Below, one piece after another: positions 1 to 54,029 of a stretch of 64,000 nucleotides of DNA. Source of the stretch: Candidula unifasciata (Eukaryota; Mollusca; Gastropoda; Stylommatophora; Geomitridae); contig CAJHNH020008455.1 of assembly GCA_905116865.2 (NCBI GenBank), positions 257,001 to 321,000 on the forward strand, in the 5' to 3' direction. The notes below the pieces were generated by a model. It was not told the origin of the DNA. It did not search any database and saw nothing but the letters and a program-made list of their open reading frames with translations. Made by a program: the position numbers and the translations under genes. Numbering within the stretch: position 1 is the first letter of the stretch; each line of letters begins with the position of its first letter.

Positions 1-120
1 GAGGTGGAATCATGAAACTGGCCAACTAAAGGCAACAGAAGAGGTGGAATCATGAAACTGGCCAAATAAAGGCAACAGAAGAGGTGGAATCATGAAACTG
101 GCCAAATAAAGGCAACAGAA
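1..120. repeat. 40-bp tandem repeat, three copies
   Basis: Three consecutive 40-bp units starting gaggtggaatcatgaaactg, almost identical, running off the left edge of the window. The array may be longer outside. Confidence 0.95.
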
Positions 121-249
121 GCATGGACCAACATACAGACGTACATGAACAACTGAGCAACAAATAACCAAATAAGCTACACAATTTCATGGAAATATCT
201 GATGGCAGACGGGAATGGAGGAATTAGCTCATCATTGTTTGCTCTAGAC

Positions 250-716
250 CAGGGCTATTCAATTGGCAGCCCGCAGAAGTCTTGCAAGCGGCCGCAGATC
301 ATGTACAGCCTTACTGTATACATGATCTTTCCGGGCTTTCCCAACCCAATACCCCCCCCCCCCCCCCCCCCCCCCCAGGATGACGCCACAGGACAGTCCA
401 ATATTTTCTAGGGTGGTAAGAGTGGGTTTCCAGGCTTTCTGATGCTTTTAACGACCCCAAAACGTCAAGAACTGGGCCTAACCCCAACCCACCTACGTCC
501 CACAAGAGAGTGCAGCCTAGCTCCCACGAATGCTACAGCCTAGGTCCCACGACTGCATGCAGCCTATCTACCACCCTCTAAAATTTTTGACTGTCTGTTT
601 GGGGGAATATACTAGGATAGAACCAATCTTTCTATGCTGGGGATCAGGCCTCTACTCCACAGTGATCCACATTTTTAATATTCTGGCCCTTGAGTAAACT
701 TAGTTGAAAAGCTCTG
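250..716. mobile_element. hAT-type MITE split by a second repeat
   Basis: The left terminus cagggctattcaa at 250 and right terminus tagttgaaaagctctg at 701-716 match the ends of the MITEs at 20882, 25908 and 30973. About 250 bp between them belongs to another repeat (see 340-600), so this looks like a nested insertion. The flanking octamers ctctagac/gtacagac agree at five of eight bases. Confidence 0.6.
340..600. mobile_element. Foldback-type repeat with poly-C stretch
   Basis: Contains a C homopolymer (about 351-376), then acaggacagtccaatatttt and gggtggtaag, mirrored near the far end by ctaccaccctctaaaatttt and gactgtctgtttgg. The same inverted arrangement recurs at 26795-26930 and 57735-57960, which marks a dispersed foldback family. 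Confidence 0.6.
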
Positions 717-1660
717 GTACAGACCAACAACCAGAAAAAGAAGTCTGTAAATGTTATATATATAGTGGAAGATAACAAGAGAATGAAGAGAAATAACAAA
801 CACAGAAGGGTATTTTCCTATTATCATTACATTTGTAAATATCAAAACAGGTGAAATATTCATAAAGGTATTCTCTTTTTGAAACAAGTGATATTCTTAC
901 AGGTACTCTTCTTTTGATATCAATTTATGTATGCTGCCTTGTTTATATGGACACTAAATTTGTGAACAAACATACAAAAAAACCAGACAAATAGAGATTT
1001 TTTGGAACACCAGTGTTTCTCAGACTGCATGCAGCACAACCTCATATTACTGATGACAGGGCTCCATGAAGTAAGAATGTTTGAGAAACACTGGTCACAT
1101 CATATCATATATTTTACTTACATTTCCATGAACATTTTATATGAAGTTTGTGTATAGTTTCACCATCTGTAGGGTAAATGATTTAATAAAAAATAGGAAC
1201 ACTAAAATGCACCGCAGATGAACACGCAATGGCTGAAGCACTTTAAGAATTCATCAAAGCACCATTGTTTTGTACCTGGCTAAAAGTAACAAATGAACAA
1301 TTTTGTTTCTATAAACAAACAGTGTAACATTGAAAGTTGTTTGTAAACTACAAAACAGGTGAAATATTCATATTGATATTCTGTTTTTCAAACAAGTGAA
1401 ATATTCCTAGGGTAATCTCCTTTCAAAACAAGTAAATTCAAGGTAAACATTTGCATCTCCAATATATATATAGCAATTTTAAAAAGGCACAATCGTAACA
1501 CAACTGGTCTGTCATACACTGTAACAAATGCCAGTCTGAAAGAGAAGAAAAACTAGAAACAACATTTTACTCAATGTAAAAAGTGTCAGTTGTAGCGAGT
1601 TACAGCCACTAGTGGCTAGTTTAAGCCAGTTTTGGCTAATTACATTTAGCTGCGGTGTAC
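717..1660. other. AT-rich flank with a duplicated segment and a short MITE
   Basis: No gene seen. A segment containing caaaacaggtgaaatattca occurs twice (831-917 and 1337-1420). A tiny inverted-repeat element at 1011-1093 has ends cagtgtttctca and tgagaaacactg. Confidence 0.6.
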
Positions 1661-2290
1661 ACAAGTCTTGATTACCGACCACTACAATCAACTTCACCTT
1701 TTGCAGCATCCCAAGAAATTTCATGCAAAAAGTTGGGTATAAGTTTTTCTTGTATTCGTTTTCTGATTGACACTGGCAGATAAGTTCTTGTGATACACTT
1801 GATGGTTTTTAGTAGCTCCCTTTTAGTTTCACACAACTCCGAGTACAGTGTTGACTCAGTGGGGCAGTATTCCCTTTTTAATGGGTTGTACAAGTAAATT
1901 CTTGCAGGACATGTTCTGTAGTCCGCACACATAGACCACAAGGGCACAGTGGCAAACCACTCAGACAAAGCCTAAAATGCTTAAGTTTGTTATGTCCTGT
2001 CTTGAGGTGTAGAATAATGATCTGCTCATGTTGGTCAAGTGAGTGGTGGTCATTTTTGGCCAGACTCTCTTCACTTCTAATAGACTGGATGACCCTTTTC
2101 TTCTCAAAGTATGTTACTGCATTCTCTTCCTGGTCACATTCTGCCCCTTTCTTGACAAGTTTACCTGTGGTTTCGTTTCCTGGTATACCACAGTGGAATG
2201 GCACTCACAGGAGTGCAGTACACTTTTGGGCAGCCATCTTGCCAAGTTCAATCTCAGGTAAGGGAGTTACCTACTCTTGAGGGCTTGAGG
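1660..2290 (-). pseudogene. Non-LTR retrotransposon fragment: RNase H end and C-terminus
   Basis: On the minus strand, frames read PFHCGIPGNETTGKLVKKGA, equivalent to the WIPSHCGVPGNEKADQLA signature of RNase H in non-LTR elements, then HLKTGHNKLKHFRLCLSG, CPCGLCVRTTEHVLQEFTC and AKGEVDCSG. The latter is the usual zinc-knuckle-like tail. Frames are broken (about 1878 and 1968), so this is a dead fragment. Confidence 0.75.
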
Positions 2291-2894
2291 CACCGATAGC
2301 GCATCTGTAAAGACGACCACCTGGTAACAGTCAGAATTGTTCTTGTGTAAAACATTTCGGCAGCTGCTCTATTGCTCTGCTGCGTAGTTGGAACAGAATT
2401 TACCAGTTGTGTGGCAGTGGTTGTATGTATATCTGATAAAGACACCAGCACCTCCCACTTTTAACCACACTGGTTGCTGATCTGTTTGTGCAAGGGGTAT
2501 AAGTTAAGGATCATTTCTACCACTAGGGTATACAGTGCGAATCCCAAATTTGTTCATACCAAACAGGCACTAAGTGTGTGTTCAGTATCATACTGACCAC
2601 TCTGACTTTCTAGAAAATTCATTCAATCCATCTTGAGGTAGGTCAGCCTGGAAGTCCATATACATTCTAAAAATCTGCTATGATGAGGATTCAAAGCTAT
2701 GGCATTAAGGCTGGTGGGTAATTGTGCTTGCCACTGCAATCCCAACTGTGTTTATTCTACGTGTATCTGGTCCAGACTTACGAACGTAGACTCCTGTTTG
2801 TTTCTATGTAATGCTGAAAAGTGACTACAGAAGGAAAAAAAAATTACTTTCCTTTTCAGGTTATTCCTTTATAAATGGCAGCATAACAGCACTA
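2291..2894. other. No feature recognised
   Basis: Nothing supportable apart from a minus-strand AATAAA at 2752-2757 that could serve as a Gli polyadenylation signal about 770 bp after the stop. The full 3' UTR is not defined. Confidence 0.3.
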
Positions 2895-3245
2895 CAGGAA
2901 GCGATATATCCCTGCTGCTAGAGTGGGGACATATCCTTGCAGGACTAGTGATATATCCAACTAGAGTGGTGACATATCCCTGCTGCTTGAGCGGTGATAT
3001 ATCCGTGCTGCTGGAGTGGGGACATATCCCTGCTGCTGGAGTGGGGACATATCCCTGCTGCTAGAGTGGTGATTTATCCGTGTTGCTGGAGTGGTGACAT
3101 ATCTGTGTTGCTGGAGTGGGGACATATCCCTGCTGCTTGAGTGGTGTTATATTCCTGCTGCTGGAGTGGGGACATATCCCTGCTGCTGGAGTGGTGCTAT
3201 ATCCCTGTTGCTGGAGTGGTGTTATATTCCTGCTTGAGTGGTGAT
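2895..3245. repeat. 25-bp minisatellite in the presumed 3' UTR
   Basis: Units of about 25 bp built on gagtggggacatatccctgc and gctg, about 13 degenerate copies. Lies 280-630 bp downstream of the Gli stop, so it may be transcribed in the 3' UTR. Confidence 0.9.
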
Positions 3246-3249
3246 ATCT

Positions 3250-3425
3250 TGGGGTAACTGCTGCATCAGAGGATGCAAGGTAATGCCCATAGTGAAGTGA
3301 CATCATATTGTGATAACATAACTCATGAACTGAAAACGTCCATGAAATGAACCCATGACCTTCAAAGGGTGAGGCAAATGCCTTGACCACTTTGCCACGG
3401 AGACCCCCAAGCACAGTAAATGTGC
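3250..3425 (-). mobile_element. tRNA-derived SINE (family 3), minus strand
   Basis: Read on the minus strand it starts with a tRNA-like head (GGTCAAGGCATTTGCCTCAC, then a B-box-like GGTCATGGGTTCATTTC), followed by the body shared with copies at 20595, 37780 and 39100. Confidence 0.6.
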
Positions 3426-3522
3426 TACATAAGGGAGAATTTAACATTAATTCTTTGGGTACCAAGGAACTCACCAAGAGTTGATTTATAACTAATGTAA
3501 CTGACCTCTGAACCTCAAAGAG

Positions 3523-45422
<41,900 letters not shown>

Positions 45423-45423
45423 C

Positions 45424-45617
45424 TATTGAAGATAAAAAGCAATATGGAGTTACAATCTAGAAACATACATGTTTTGTAACTTATACCGTGACACTGTGTT
45501 ACTGCCTATATACCTATATCTGTTGAAGATAAAAAGCAATATGGAGTTACAATCTAGAAACATACATGTTTTGTAACTTATATTGTGACACTGTGTTACT
45601 GCCTATATACCTGCCTA
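45424..45617. repeat. 97-bp tandem duplication spanning the exon A splice acceptor
   Basis: The block starting ttgaagataaaaagcaatat occurs at 45424 and again at 45521 with a few substitutions. The first copy forms the pyrimidine tract of the exon A acceptor; the second contains an equally good TTCAACAG acceptor ending at 45520. Confidence 0.92.
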
Positions 45618-45654
45618 TAGACCTATATACCTGTATGTTTTAGTATAACCAATA

Positions 45655-45975
45655 CAGTGGTATTATACTATCACCTACATATAACAATCTTCCCCCTGTG
45701 GGTTCCGAGCACCCATTGAAGGGAAAGAAGAAGAGACCTACTGTCTCTCCAACAAGCATGTCGTAAGAGTCGACTAACTGGGAGCACCCTTCGAAGTCGG
45801 AGTACATCTGCTTGAGAGGCAAGCAATCAAGAGTCTGTTTACATGTAAACCAGATATGTCAAACGGATGTGCATGCAACACTCAGGTTCTGGAACAAGAT
45901 TAAAGTCCAGAGGTAGACGTAAACTTTCCTCCGGGGTTTAAAGCCAGTGAAGCCCAAAGAAGAAGAAGAAGAAGA
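45655..45975 (-). mobile_element. GAA-tailed repeat A, minus strand
   Basis: ccccctgtgggttccgagca, aacaagcatgtcgtaagagt, gcttgagaggcaagcaatca, acactcaggttctggaacaa, ggggtttaaagccagtgaag, ending in agaagaagaagaagaag. Confidence 0.85.
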
Positions 45976-46199
45976 TGATGGTGATAATGATGATGATGTA
46001 GCGCTGCGGGGAGTCTACCAGGGGATCTGGCCGACGCTCAACCCTCAGGGGAAGGATGAGACGGATATACAATCAGACGGTTACTGGTACCATCGTAACT
46101 GGAACTCTTAACTTGCTGCTGAAGATGGGGACTGAGCACTTATGGGAGTGTCCCAAGTGTTGTGATGTCAATTCTTAATTCAACACTCAACATTTTGAT
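45976..46199. other. Upstream sequence, no feature recognised
   Basis: Nothing supportable beyond a SINE-like phrase tactggtaccatcg. Confidence 0.3.
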
Positions 46200-46920
46200 G
46201 ATGATGTAAGAATATTCTGTAACTAATAAAGTTATATTAAGTTACAATCATGAATCTAAAGCAATTAATAGACACTGAGTTACAACCTAGATACATGAAT
46301 CTTTTGTAACCACAAAAGCGATATTCAGTTACAACCTGTATACATGAATCTTATTTGCCAACGAAGCGATATTCCGTTACACCCTATATACAAGAATCTT
46401 CATAGCCAAGGAAGCGATATTGTTACAACCTACCTACAAGAATCTTCATAGCCAAGGAAGCAATATTCAGTAACAACCTACATACAAGAATCTTCATAGC
46501 CAAGGAAGCGATATTGTTACAACCTACATACACGGAAATTTAATAGCTAAGAAAGCGATATTTAGTTACAACCCACATACAAGAATCTTCATAGCCAAAG
46601 AAGCGATATTCAATTACACCCACATACAAGAATCTTTATAGCCAACGAAGCGATATTCAGTTACAACCCACATACAAGAATTTTCACAGCCAAGGAAGCG
46701 ATATTAAGTTACAACCCACATACAAGAATCTTCATAGTCAATAAAGCGATATTCAGTTACAACCTACATACATGAATCTTTAGCAACAAATGAACTGGCA
46801 CTCTGATACAAACAGGGATCATCTTAACTTAAGAAGTGGCACTATGAAGCTTCATATATGAATCTTTTGTCAATAATACAGAATACCGAGTTACAACACA
46901 CACGAATTTTTCGTAACTAT
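46200..46920. repeat. Degenerate minisatellite, about 47 bp period
   Basis: Units combine gttacaacctacatacaaga, atcttcatagccaaggaagc and gatattca. About 14 copies with frequent indels. Confidence 0.85.
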
Positions 46921-46954
46921 GAAGCTATCATACTATCAAGCAAAAAAAAAAACA

Positions 46955-47530
46955 AAAAAAACTTATTGCAGATCTAAGGACCAACATTGGCTTACTCTCC
47001 AAGGAAGCAGAATGGTCTTGCAGGGGATACCAGCCCACTGTGGTATTCAATGAAATGAGAGAGCAGATGAGTTGGCAAAAGCTGAGAGTAATCTTCCACA
47101 ACCTCATCCACCACACAGCTACAAGGAAACCAAAACAGCACTAAAGCAGTCTTTCAAGTGGGATTGGAGAAAGCAGAATAGAGATTACAGACCAGAGAGT
47201 GACAGCATAAACAAACTCAACAGGAAAAAACAAACATCAATTTTTAGACTTCGGACTGGACACTGTGGTCTTCGAGCACACCTGTACAGGATAGGCATAA
47301 AAGAATCTGCTGCCTGTGATTGTGGAGCAAAAAGACAGACCCCTGAGCACATACTGCAGTACTGCCCTTACATCTCCCAGCAAAGACTGTGGATCTGGCC
47401 CAGGGGATCCACATTGCGAAAGAAAGCTATGGGGGACCGGTGGCGACCTTAAACACACAATCCTATTTTTGACCCAGACGGGACTCAATGTGTAGCATGA
47501 CTGATGTCGAACGCAGAAGAAGAAGAAGTA
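46955..47530 (+). pseudogene. Non-LTR fragment: RNase H remnant and C-terminal domain with GAA tail
   Basis: Reads LRTNIGLLSKEAEWSCRG (broken RNase H), then LAKAESNLPQPHPPHSYKET, RLRTGHCGLRAHLYRIGI and CDCGAKRQTPEHILQYCP. The last is the CxCG...T.EHIL..CP knuckle that follows RNase H. Ends gaacgcagaagaagaagaag near 47512-47530. Confidence 0.88.
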
Positions 47531-48435
47531 ACTAATGAAGTGACAATAACAACCTGAAAACATGAATCTTCCCTAACTAATAAAGCATAACGAGGGTAAC
47601 ACACTCAGAAACATACAAGACAGGTAACATTACCAGTAAATGACCCTTACAAGTATTGAATAATTAGGATGAGGTTTCAAATGAAAATTTTAAGTTTAAC
47701 ATAAATTACAAATATCACGTCACTGTTTTGTAACCTGTCAATACTACCGTTAAGAAATCACGCTGTTTCTGAAACTTCCTACTCCCTCTATACATTTTCT
47801 GGGCTGACAAAAATGCATCACCAATTCGACCTTCATTCGCCCATGAATTTCTAAAGGTTTCACCACTTTCGTTGATTAAAGACACCTGGATAACTGAACT
47901 CCGCTCCTTTTTGGTGCTTGTCTAAAGCGAGGCGGTCATCTTTTAACTGTCATTAGGACGTCAACGTGTTCGTCTGCAACGGGATGTCACATGCTTAACA
48001 CTCTTGACATTCTTAACAACAGCACTGACAGCTTGTAAGATAATGACATGGTTTCAGTAGTTTCTATCACACTCTTACAGTTTTCTTCACAACCCCTTCG
48101 GAGCATTGGGTTTTAATGAGCTCGAATTAATCAGGGAGTGTCTATTGGTACACAGAACTACAAGATATACACCACGTATCCAGGAAGCTTTGCGGCGTGC
48201 AAACCTGCACTTTTCGACATCATTTCAAAGCACGCCTGACTGGGTTTTGTGTAGCATTAATGGATCAGACAGGCAGCTGGTGGTTTTCCTTTCCGCTGAC
48301 ACAAGCAGAACTTCGGCAAGCGGAAAATGAAATGATAAAAACGTGGTCCAGATGCATACACGATAGAAAGATATGCAGGGAAAAATAACAGGAACGAAGA
48401 CAACAGGTGAATAGATATACAGATATACATGTATG
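47531..48435. other. Upstream sequence, no feature recognised
   Basis: Nothing supportable; short frames at 48106-48388 resemble no known domain. Confidence 0.35.
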
Positions 48436-48770
<335 letters not shown>

Positions 48771-49254
48771 CCGGTAGATAGACAGACAGGCAGGATAGGA
48801 GACAAAACAGATAGACTAACGGCCACACATCACCGAAAAAGATTTATCATTGCCAGGTAAAAAGAAAAAAAAAATTTCCCTCAGATTTATTATTTTGAAC
48901 TAATGCGCATGTTTCCAGTTAGGAGTCAGCGAATCATCTTACAGTTTTTGCTTGTGTGGCTTGCTCCGGGGATTGAATAAATTACAGAAAATCCGCCCCA
49001 CATTGGTTTCGTCAGGAAATCTTCAACATATGATAGCGGGAGCTGTGCGGGAAGAATCCTCATCGGATACGGTTCCTCAACTATAATTCAAACCGGCAGT
49101 TAGTGCAAATAATGTCGACGGTAACTGATAAATTTCATAATTCATTCACATATTTCTAGGGAAGAGAAAGACGGAAACAGGATATCATTGGCTGTCTGGT
49201 GTAGCTGCAAGGACAACAGGCACGAGATGTATCGTGTTGGGGTTCGAAGGAGGA
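48771..49254. other. Upstream sequence, no feature recognised
   Basis: Nothing supportable. Confidence 0.35.
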
Positions 49255-49500
49255 AGAGGAGAAGGGGAGAAGGAGGAGGCGGAAGATGAGGGCAAGGACA
49301 AGGAGGAGGAGGAGAAAAAAAGAAGAAGAAGAAGAAGAAGAAGAAGAAGAAGAAGAAGAAGAAGAAAAAGAAGAAGAAGAAGAAGAAGAAGAAGAAGAAG
49401 AAGAAGAAGAAGAAGAAGAAGAAGAAGAAGAAGAAGAAGAAGAAGAAGAAGAAGAAGAAAAAGAAGAAGAGGAAGAAGAAAGAAGAAGAAGAAGAAGACA
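49255..49500. repeat. (GAA)n microsatellite
   Basis: Purine-only run of about 245 bp with GGA-rich ends and an almost pure GAA core (49321-49460). The RT fragment that starts at 49545 lies immediately downstream. Confidence 0.97.
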
Positions 49501-49544
49501 TGCTTGTATAGGGACGGTAGTTATGCCTGAACAAAGCTAGAGCT

Positions 49545-50000
49545 ACTTTTGGAAGGATGAGGCAAATCTGGAAATCCAACACTTACTGCAGAGGAACGAA
49601 ACTCCGACTCAACAAGAGCATCATTTTGCCAGTTTTTCTTTATGGAGCGGAATGCTGGAGAATGACCAAAAAGGATGCACACAAGCTGTCCACCTTCCAC
49701 CACACATGTCTACGTAAAATTATCAAAATTTTCTGGCCAGATAAAATCTCAAACACTAAACTACTTCAGGCCACAAACCAAGAAACTTTAGACAGTATGA
49801 TTACCAAGAGAAGATGGAAATGGCTTGGCCACGTTATGAGAATGACTTCTGATATACCTGCCAAAACAGCTCTCACATGGACACCAGAGGGAAAGAGAAA
49901 ACAGGGGCGCCCAAAAACAACATGGAGACGAACGATGGAAAGGGCATCAGAAACCACACGGGGTCAACTGTCACAGGTGACAATGAAGATTTCATAGACT
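49545..50000 (+). pseudogene. Non-LTR reverse transcriptase C-terminal fragment
   Basis: Reads LRLNKSIILPVFLYGAECWR, TCLRKIIKIFWPDKISNTKL, TKRRWKWLGHVMRMTSDIPA, GKRKQGRPKTTWRRTMERAS. This 146-codon frame is the longest intact RT-tail segment in the window. Motif order YGAECW...RRWKWLGHxxRM...GRPKTTWRR matches RTE-like elements. Confidence 0.9.
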
Positions 50001-50585
50001 ATTTGTCATGCTATGACATGCTGCATTTGTTTGCGCGATTTCACAAGTGATGTCTTTAATACATCTTCTATCTGTTGTTATCAGGGCACCTCGTCGAGGT
50101 CATGTGGGTGGCCAACGTTTACGTTGCCAGAAAAACAAAAGGGGGGTGGGGGGGGGGGGGCGGTATAGACAGACTGAATGACAGATTAAGGCACCTAAGT
50201 ACCTGAACATTTCGGCTTGCTCTAGGCTGTCGCTTTTACTTTGATGTTGCATTTTGTGGGAACGTTTTTTCTGTGCAATTACCATCACCTTTTGATTCTC
50301 CTCTATTCAAACTAAGACCTCTGTATTAACTTTCTGCAATAATTAAATCCTGCATTTTTTTTTGTAACTGCATGTCATTTTCAGCGATGAAAACTGTATC
50401 ATCAGCATGTTGCCGGTTGTAAACCTATGCCAACCAACTGCAGTAAAGTAACAGACCCATTTTCCCGTCAGTGGAGCATGGGGCAAATGCTGACAGACTT
50501 AAAACTGAGGGAGAAACAAAAAAAGTCATCACTAGCGAAGGTTATGAGAATGCCAAGCATGGCTTCTTTTCTGTTATTTCCCATT
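50001..50585. other. Upstream sequence with a diverged RT scrap
   Basis: A G-run at 50142-50160. 50195-50400 (minus) loosely recalls RT text (QVKVIAQKKRSHKMQHQ). Otherwise nothing supportable. Confidence 0.35.
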
Positions 50586-50589
50586 ATCT

Positions 50590-50990
50590 GCTGCATGGTC
50601 TCGAGGCATGGTTTCCGCCTCGTGTGCTAGAGGTTCCGGGTTCAATCCCCGGCAAGGGCTGGGATTTTTCACGTGGACTTGGACATTAGTAATTTTCCCT
50701 GGTCTCTGGGTAGTGAGATCAGACGCCCGTGTGCATTGTTGCGCACGAAAAAAATCCCTTGGCAGTTGGAAATCGAAAAGAGTAGCCATACTACGCTGCC
50801 GGGGAAAAATTTGGAGTTCAAATCTACCCAAAGTAAATTCAGGATCCTCGACGGTGCTACAGGGCCTGTGCAGTGTGCTGAGCTTCTTTGGACTCAGACT
50901 TGAGTTAGAAGAAAAACGAAGCCCTTATGGGTTACTACCCGTGTGCCATGATGTTGATCCGTTGTTCAAAACCTCAAAAACCATATCTCG
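50590..50990 (+). mobile_element. tRNA-derived SINE (family 4)
   Basis: Head tctcgaggcatggtttccgc with B box ggttccgggttcaatccccg, close to a canonical GGTTCAATCCC. Body ttttcacgtggacttggaca, ttgcgcacgaaaaaaatccc, gtagccatactacgctgccg. The only copy in the window. Confidence 0.85.
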
Positions 50991-51378
50991 GACACACTGA
51001 GATTTCGTGGGGAGTTCCCGGAAAAGTCAAAAAGTACAGGCTGTTTGGGTGTCAAATTAAAATCGACTAACGCTAACCCTAACACCCCCCTTCCCCAATA
51101 GTGGACTTTCCCAGAAACTCCCCACGAAATCTCGAAGTCTCTGAGATGTGCTGAAATAAAATAAAAGAACCCCGATCATGTGCTCCTCTACTGCCAACAG
51201 AGAACAAATCTGGCCTGTTCCAATCTAAATGACGATAAAGCTGTATGGCACACGGGGAGATATGGACTGTAAGATGGCTTTCACAAAGGCTATCGACATC
51301 CTGATATGTTTTCTGACAGAAGCATTAAAGAAGAAAACGAATGAAGATAACTTAAAAATGCCTTATGTGTCAACGGCG
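50991..51378. other. Upstream sequence with a short inverted phrase
   Basis: Two similar phrases face each other: gagatttcgtggggagttcc (51000) and aactccccacgaaatctcga (51116), 115 bp apart, which suggests a small foldback element. No gene. Confidence 0.5.
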
Positions 51379-51380
51379 AC

Positions 51381-51724
<344 letters not shown>

Positions 51725-51734
51725 GGACGGTTCT

Positions 51735-52125
51735 CAACCTTGCTGTCGTCATCATTACGTAGCCGGTCCTTGGCAGAACGTCGCTCTCATCACTGTCTGC
51801 TCGCTCTCACCTCGTGCACTTTTATACCCAAGGTATCACTTACATTATGTGTCCATCTTTGTGCTGGTCGATCCCTGCCCCCTTTTTCTTGGTACTATGC
51901 TTTCCACGATTACTATTACCATTTTTAAAATATATATCCGCCATGGCAATTGATACACCCAAAGTATTTCAGTTTTAGAGAAAAGATGCTGTTTACCAGC
52001 CAATCTTCGTTGATGTTCAGATCTTTTAGGATGTCAATAATTCTGTTCTCCTTGGTCTATGGTATTCTGAGAATCTTTCTATAGCATTTCAGCTAAAGGG
52101 CTCCTATTGTCTGCCCTAAAGACTT
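51735..52125 (-). pseudogene. Non-LTR RT tail fragment, minus strand
   Basis: In reverse it matches 12640-13020: plus words catcattacgtagccggtcc, ttggcagaacgtcgctctca, gatgttcagatcttttagga, tgagaatctttctatagcat. Confidence 0.8.
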
Positions 52126-52700
52126 GCCTTCCTGTACCCAGAAAACAATTCAAGTTCGGGAACCACTCACGCAGACAGCCCATATATTTTAGCAAAGACA
52201 GTAGGTAAATGTATACAAACGTAAAAAAAGGCAAACTGGCACAGGCAAAGTCTGGCAGACACAGATCTGTTGGGGCTGAGTTTATACATAACTAGAGTCT
52301 GTGATTGAGAAGAAAGGATGCACCCCGGTTTTAATACTAGCACACTTAACTTGTTTACGGGACAGAAATTCGTGTGTCTTCTTATCTGTACAATGTTTCC
52401 GGAAGCGAACATGTCTGGGACATATTGGATGAGAGAAATGATAAAGTGCAAGAAAGAGGCCGCTAGGAAAGACATGAGAGAAAAATCAATAAACAATACT
52501 ACAAAGTAGCTGTAAATTAAATTTATTCACAATAAATAAACAATTGCGGAAAAAAACTAAATTTAACCCCCACCCCCTTTTTTAACCCCATGTCCACTCT
52601 AACTTAAACAATATTATGCAGCAGCTGTACAGTTAAATTATCTAAATTAAAAATAAGTGGATAAACATTAGTTTAGTCCCGTGCTTTCTTCTCCTTCCTC
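52126..52700. other. Upstream sequence, no feature recognised
   Basis: Nothing supportable. Confidence 0.35.
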
Positions 52701-53575
52701 TTCTTTTAAGCGTTCATCCGCTGTAAACTCCTGCGGAAAGTTCCGGTTGTTCATCTACTTCTGGACTTTTGTCTTATTATAATATAACCACCCATTCCTC
52801 TTTCTTCCTCCTCCCCCTTTGTCCTTCTACTTCTACCTCTTTCAATCTACGATAAAATTTCTTCTAATTCTTTTCTTCTTCTCTGTCCCTGCTTTGCCTC
52901 TGTCAGTCTATTCGTCCAGCTGATATTTTCTCCCCTTTCGGCATGCTAACTGAGGTAGGTAATCGTTATCTGGCCACCGCTGACGTCTCCCCGAAAGCTC
53001 CACATTAATTCCTACTTTAACATTCGTTCATCCCAAGATATTCAACTATCTAATATCTGTCATTCTCTATCTCTGTGCCCATTCATCTTGCCAGTTGTTA
53101 CAATGGACTAGTTTTGCTCATTCCACAACATGGCCAGGGAATGCTGACATCTTCGTTCTCATGTCTATGGGAAACATCGTCTGCTTCAGAACATGGCTAT
53201 TTGTCATTTGCATTTCCGGTGCTGTCTTGAAGCTGTTTGCGGGGGTATCGCGGAGCTGGGTATTCTGCTTTACAGATCTGACATATTTGTATGCAGACTA
53301 CTGGTTCTTTGTCTATCAAGTAAATGCACTCCGGCTTCGAAAGAAGCTCACAGTTAGTCGACTCTTAGTTCATGCTTGTTCGGGGGGGGGGGGGGGGGTA
53401 TGTTCTTGTTTTCTCCACAATGGGGCCCCGGACCCCACACGAGAAGACATCGAAGATGTAATGGCTATGAAAGTACATGGGGCTGGAGCAATGTCTAGAG
53501 AAAGAGAGACTTTCGGGTTTGCTGTGATGAAGGCGACGTTCTGTAAAGAATCTTATGATTGATTTCATGTTTTTA
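52700..53575 (+). mobile_element. Repeat A interrupted by unique DNA, with RT 3' scrap
   Basis: 52715-52770 (cgctgtaaactcctgcggaa, gttcatctacttctggact) and 53270-53450 (atgcagactactggttcttt, aagtaaatgcactccggctt, tcatgcttgttcggg, G-run, accccacacgagaaga) are parts of repeat A. 53460-53570 is the RT 3' end gaaggcgacgttctgtaaag. Confidence 0.7.
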
Positions 53576-54029
53576 GGTTTTCATTTGTCATGTTTGTTTT
53601 TCTATCATCAAAAATAAACAGACAATGTATTGATCAGCATCCACAGAAAGAAGTAGAAAGATAGAAGGACACCCTAGACACCATGAAAATCGAAAGCTAT
53701 AGTTACCGAATCGGGAATCGAACCTGCCACCTCTAAATAACGTGTGCGCCTCGCTATGGAAACAAGTGTACTAAGAACAGGACCAACTAGGGTTCCCCTC
53801 TGCCTATTCATGAGTTTTTCTATTATGGATCACTCATTGTGTGGGGGAAGGGGAGGGAAGACATCACAGAATCAAAGCAACGTTTCTTATAGCGAACTGT
53901 AACCCAGCAGCGACATAACAGGAGTTGTAATAGACTGAAACGGAGGCATTAAGACTGAGCTGGCTACACGAAAAGCAGCTTCTGGGAAACTCTTCCAGGC
54001 CTTACGCCGAGAGTTTACAGCTCAACCTA
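53576..54029. other. Upstream sequence, possible tRNA-like scrap
   Basis: 53705-53765 reads gggaatcgaacctgccacct and cgtgtgcgcctcgctatgga, which in reverse resembles a B box and head; too diverged to assign. Confidence 0.35.

Noticed and set aside
49545..50000. A cellular gene of 146 codons.
   Set aside because: The YGAECW, KRRWKWLGH and GRPKTTWRR motifs identify a reverse transcriptase tail without its catalytic domain.
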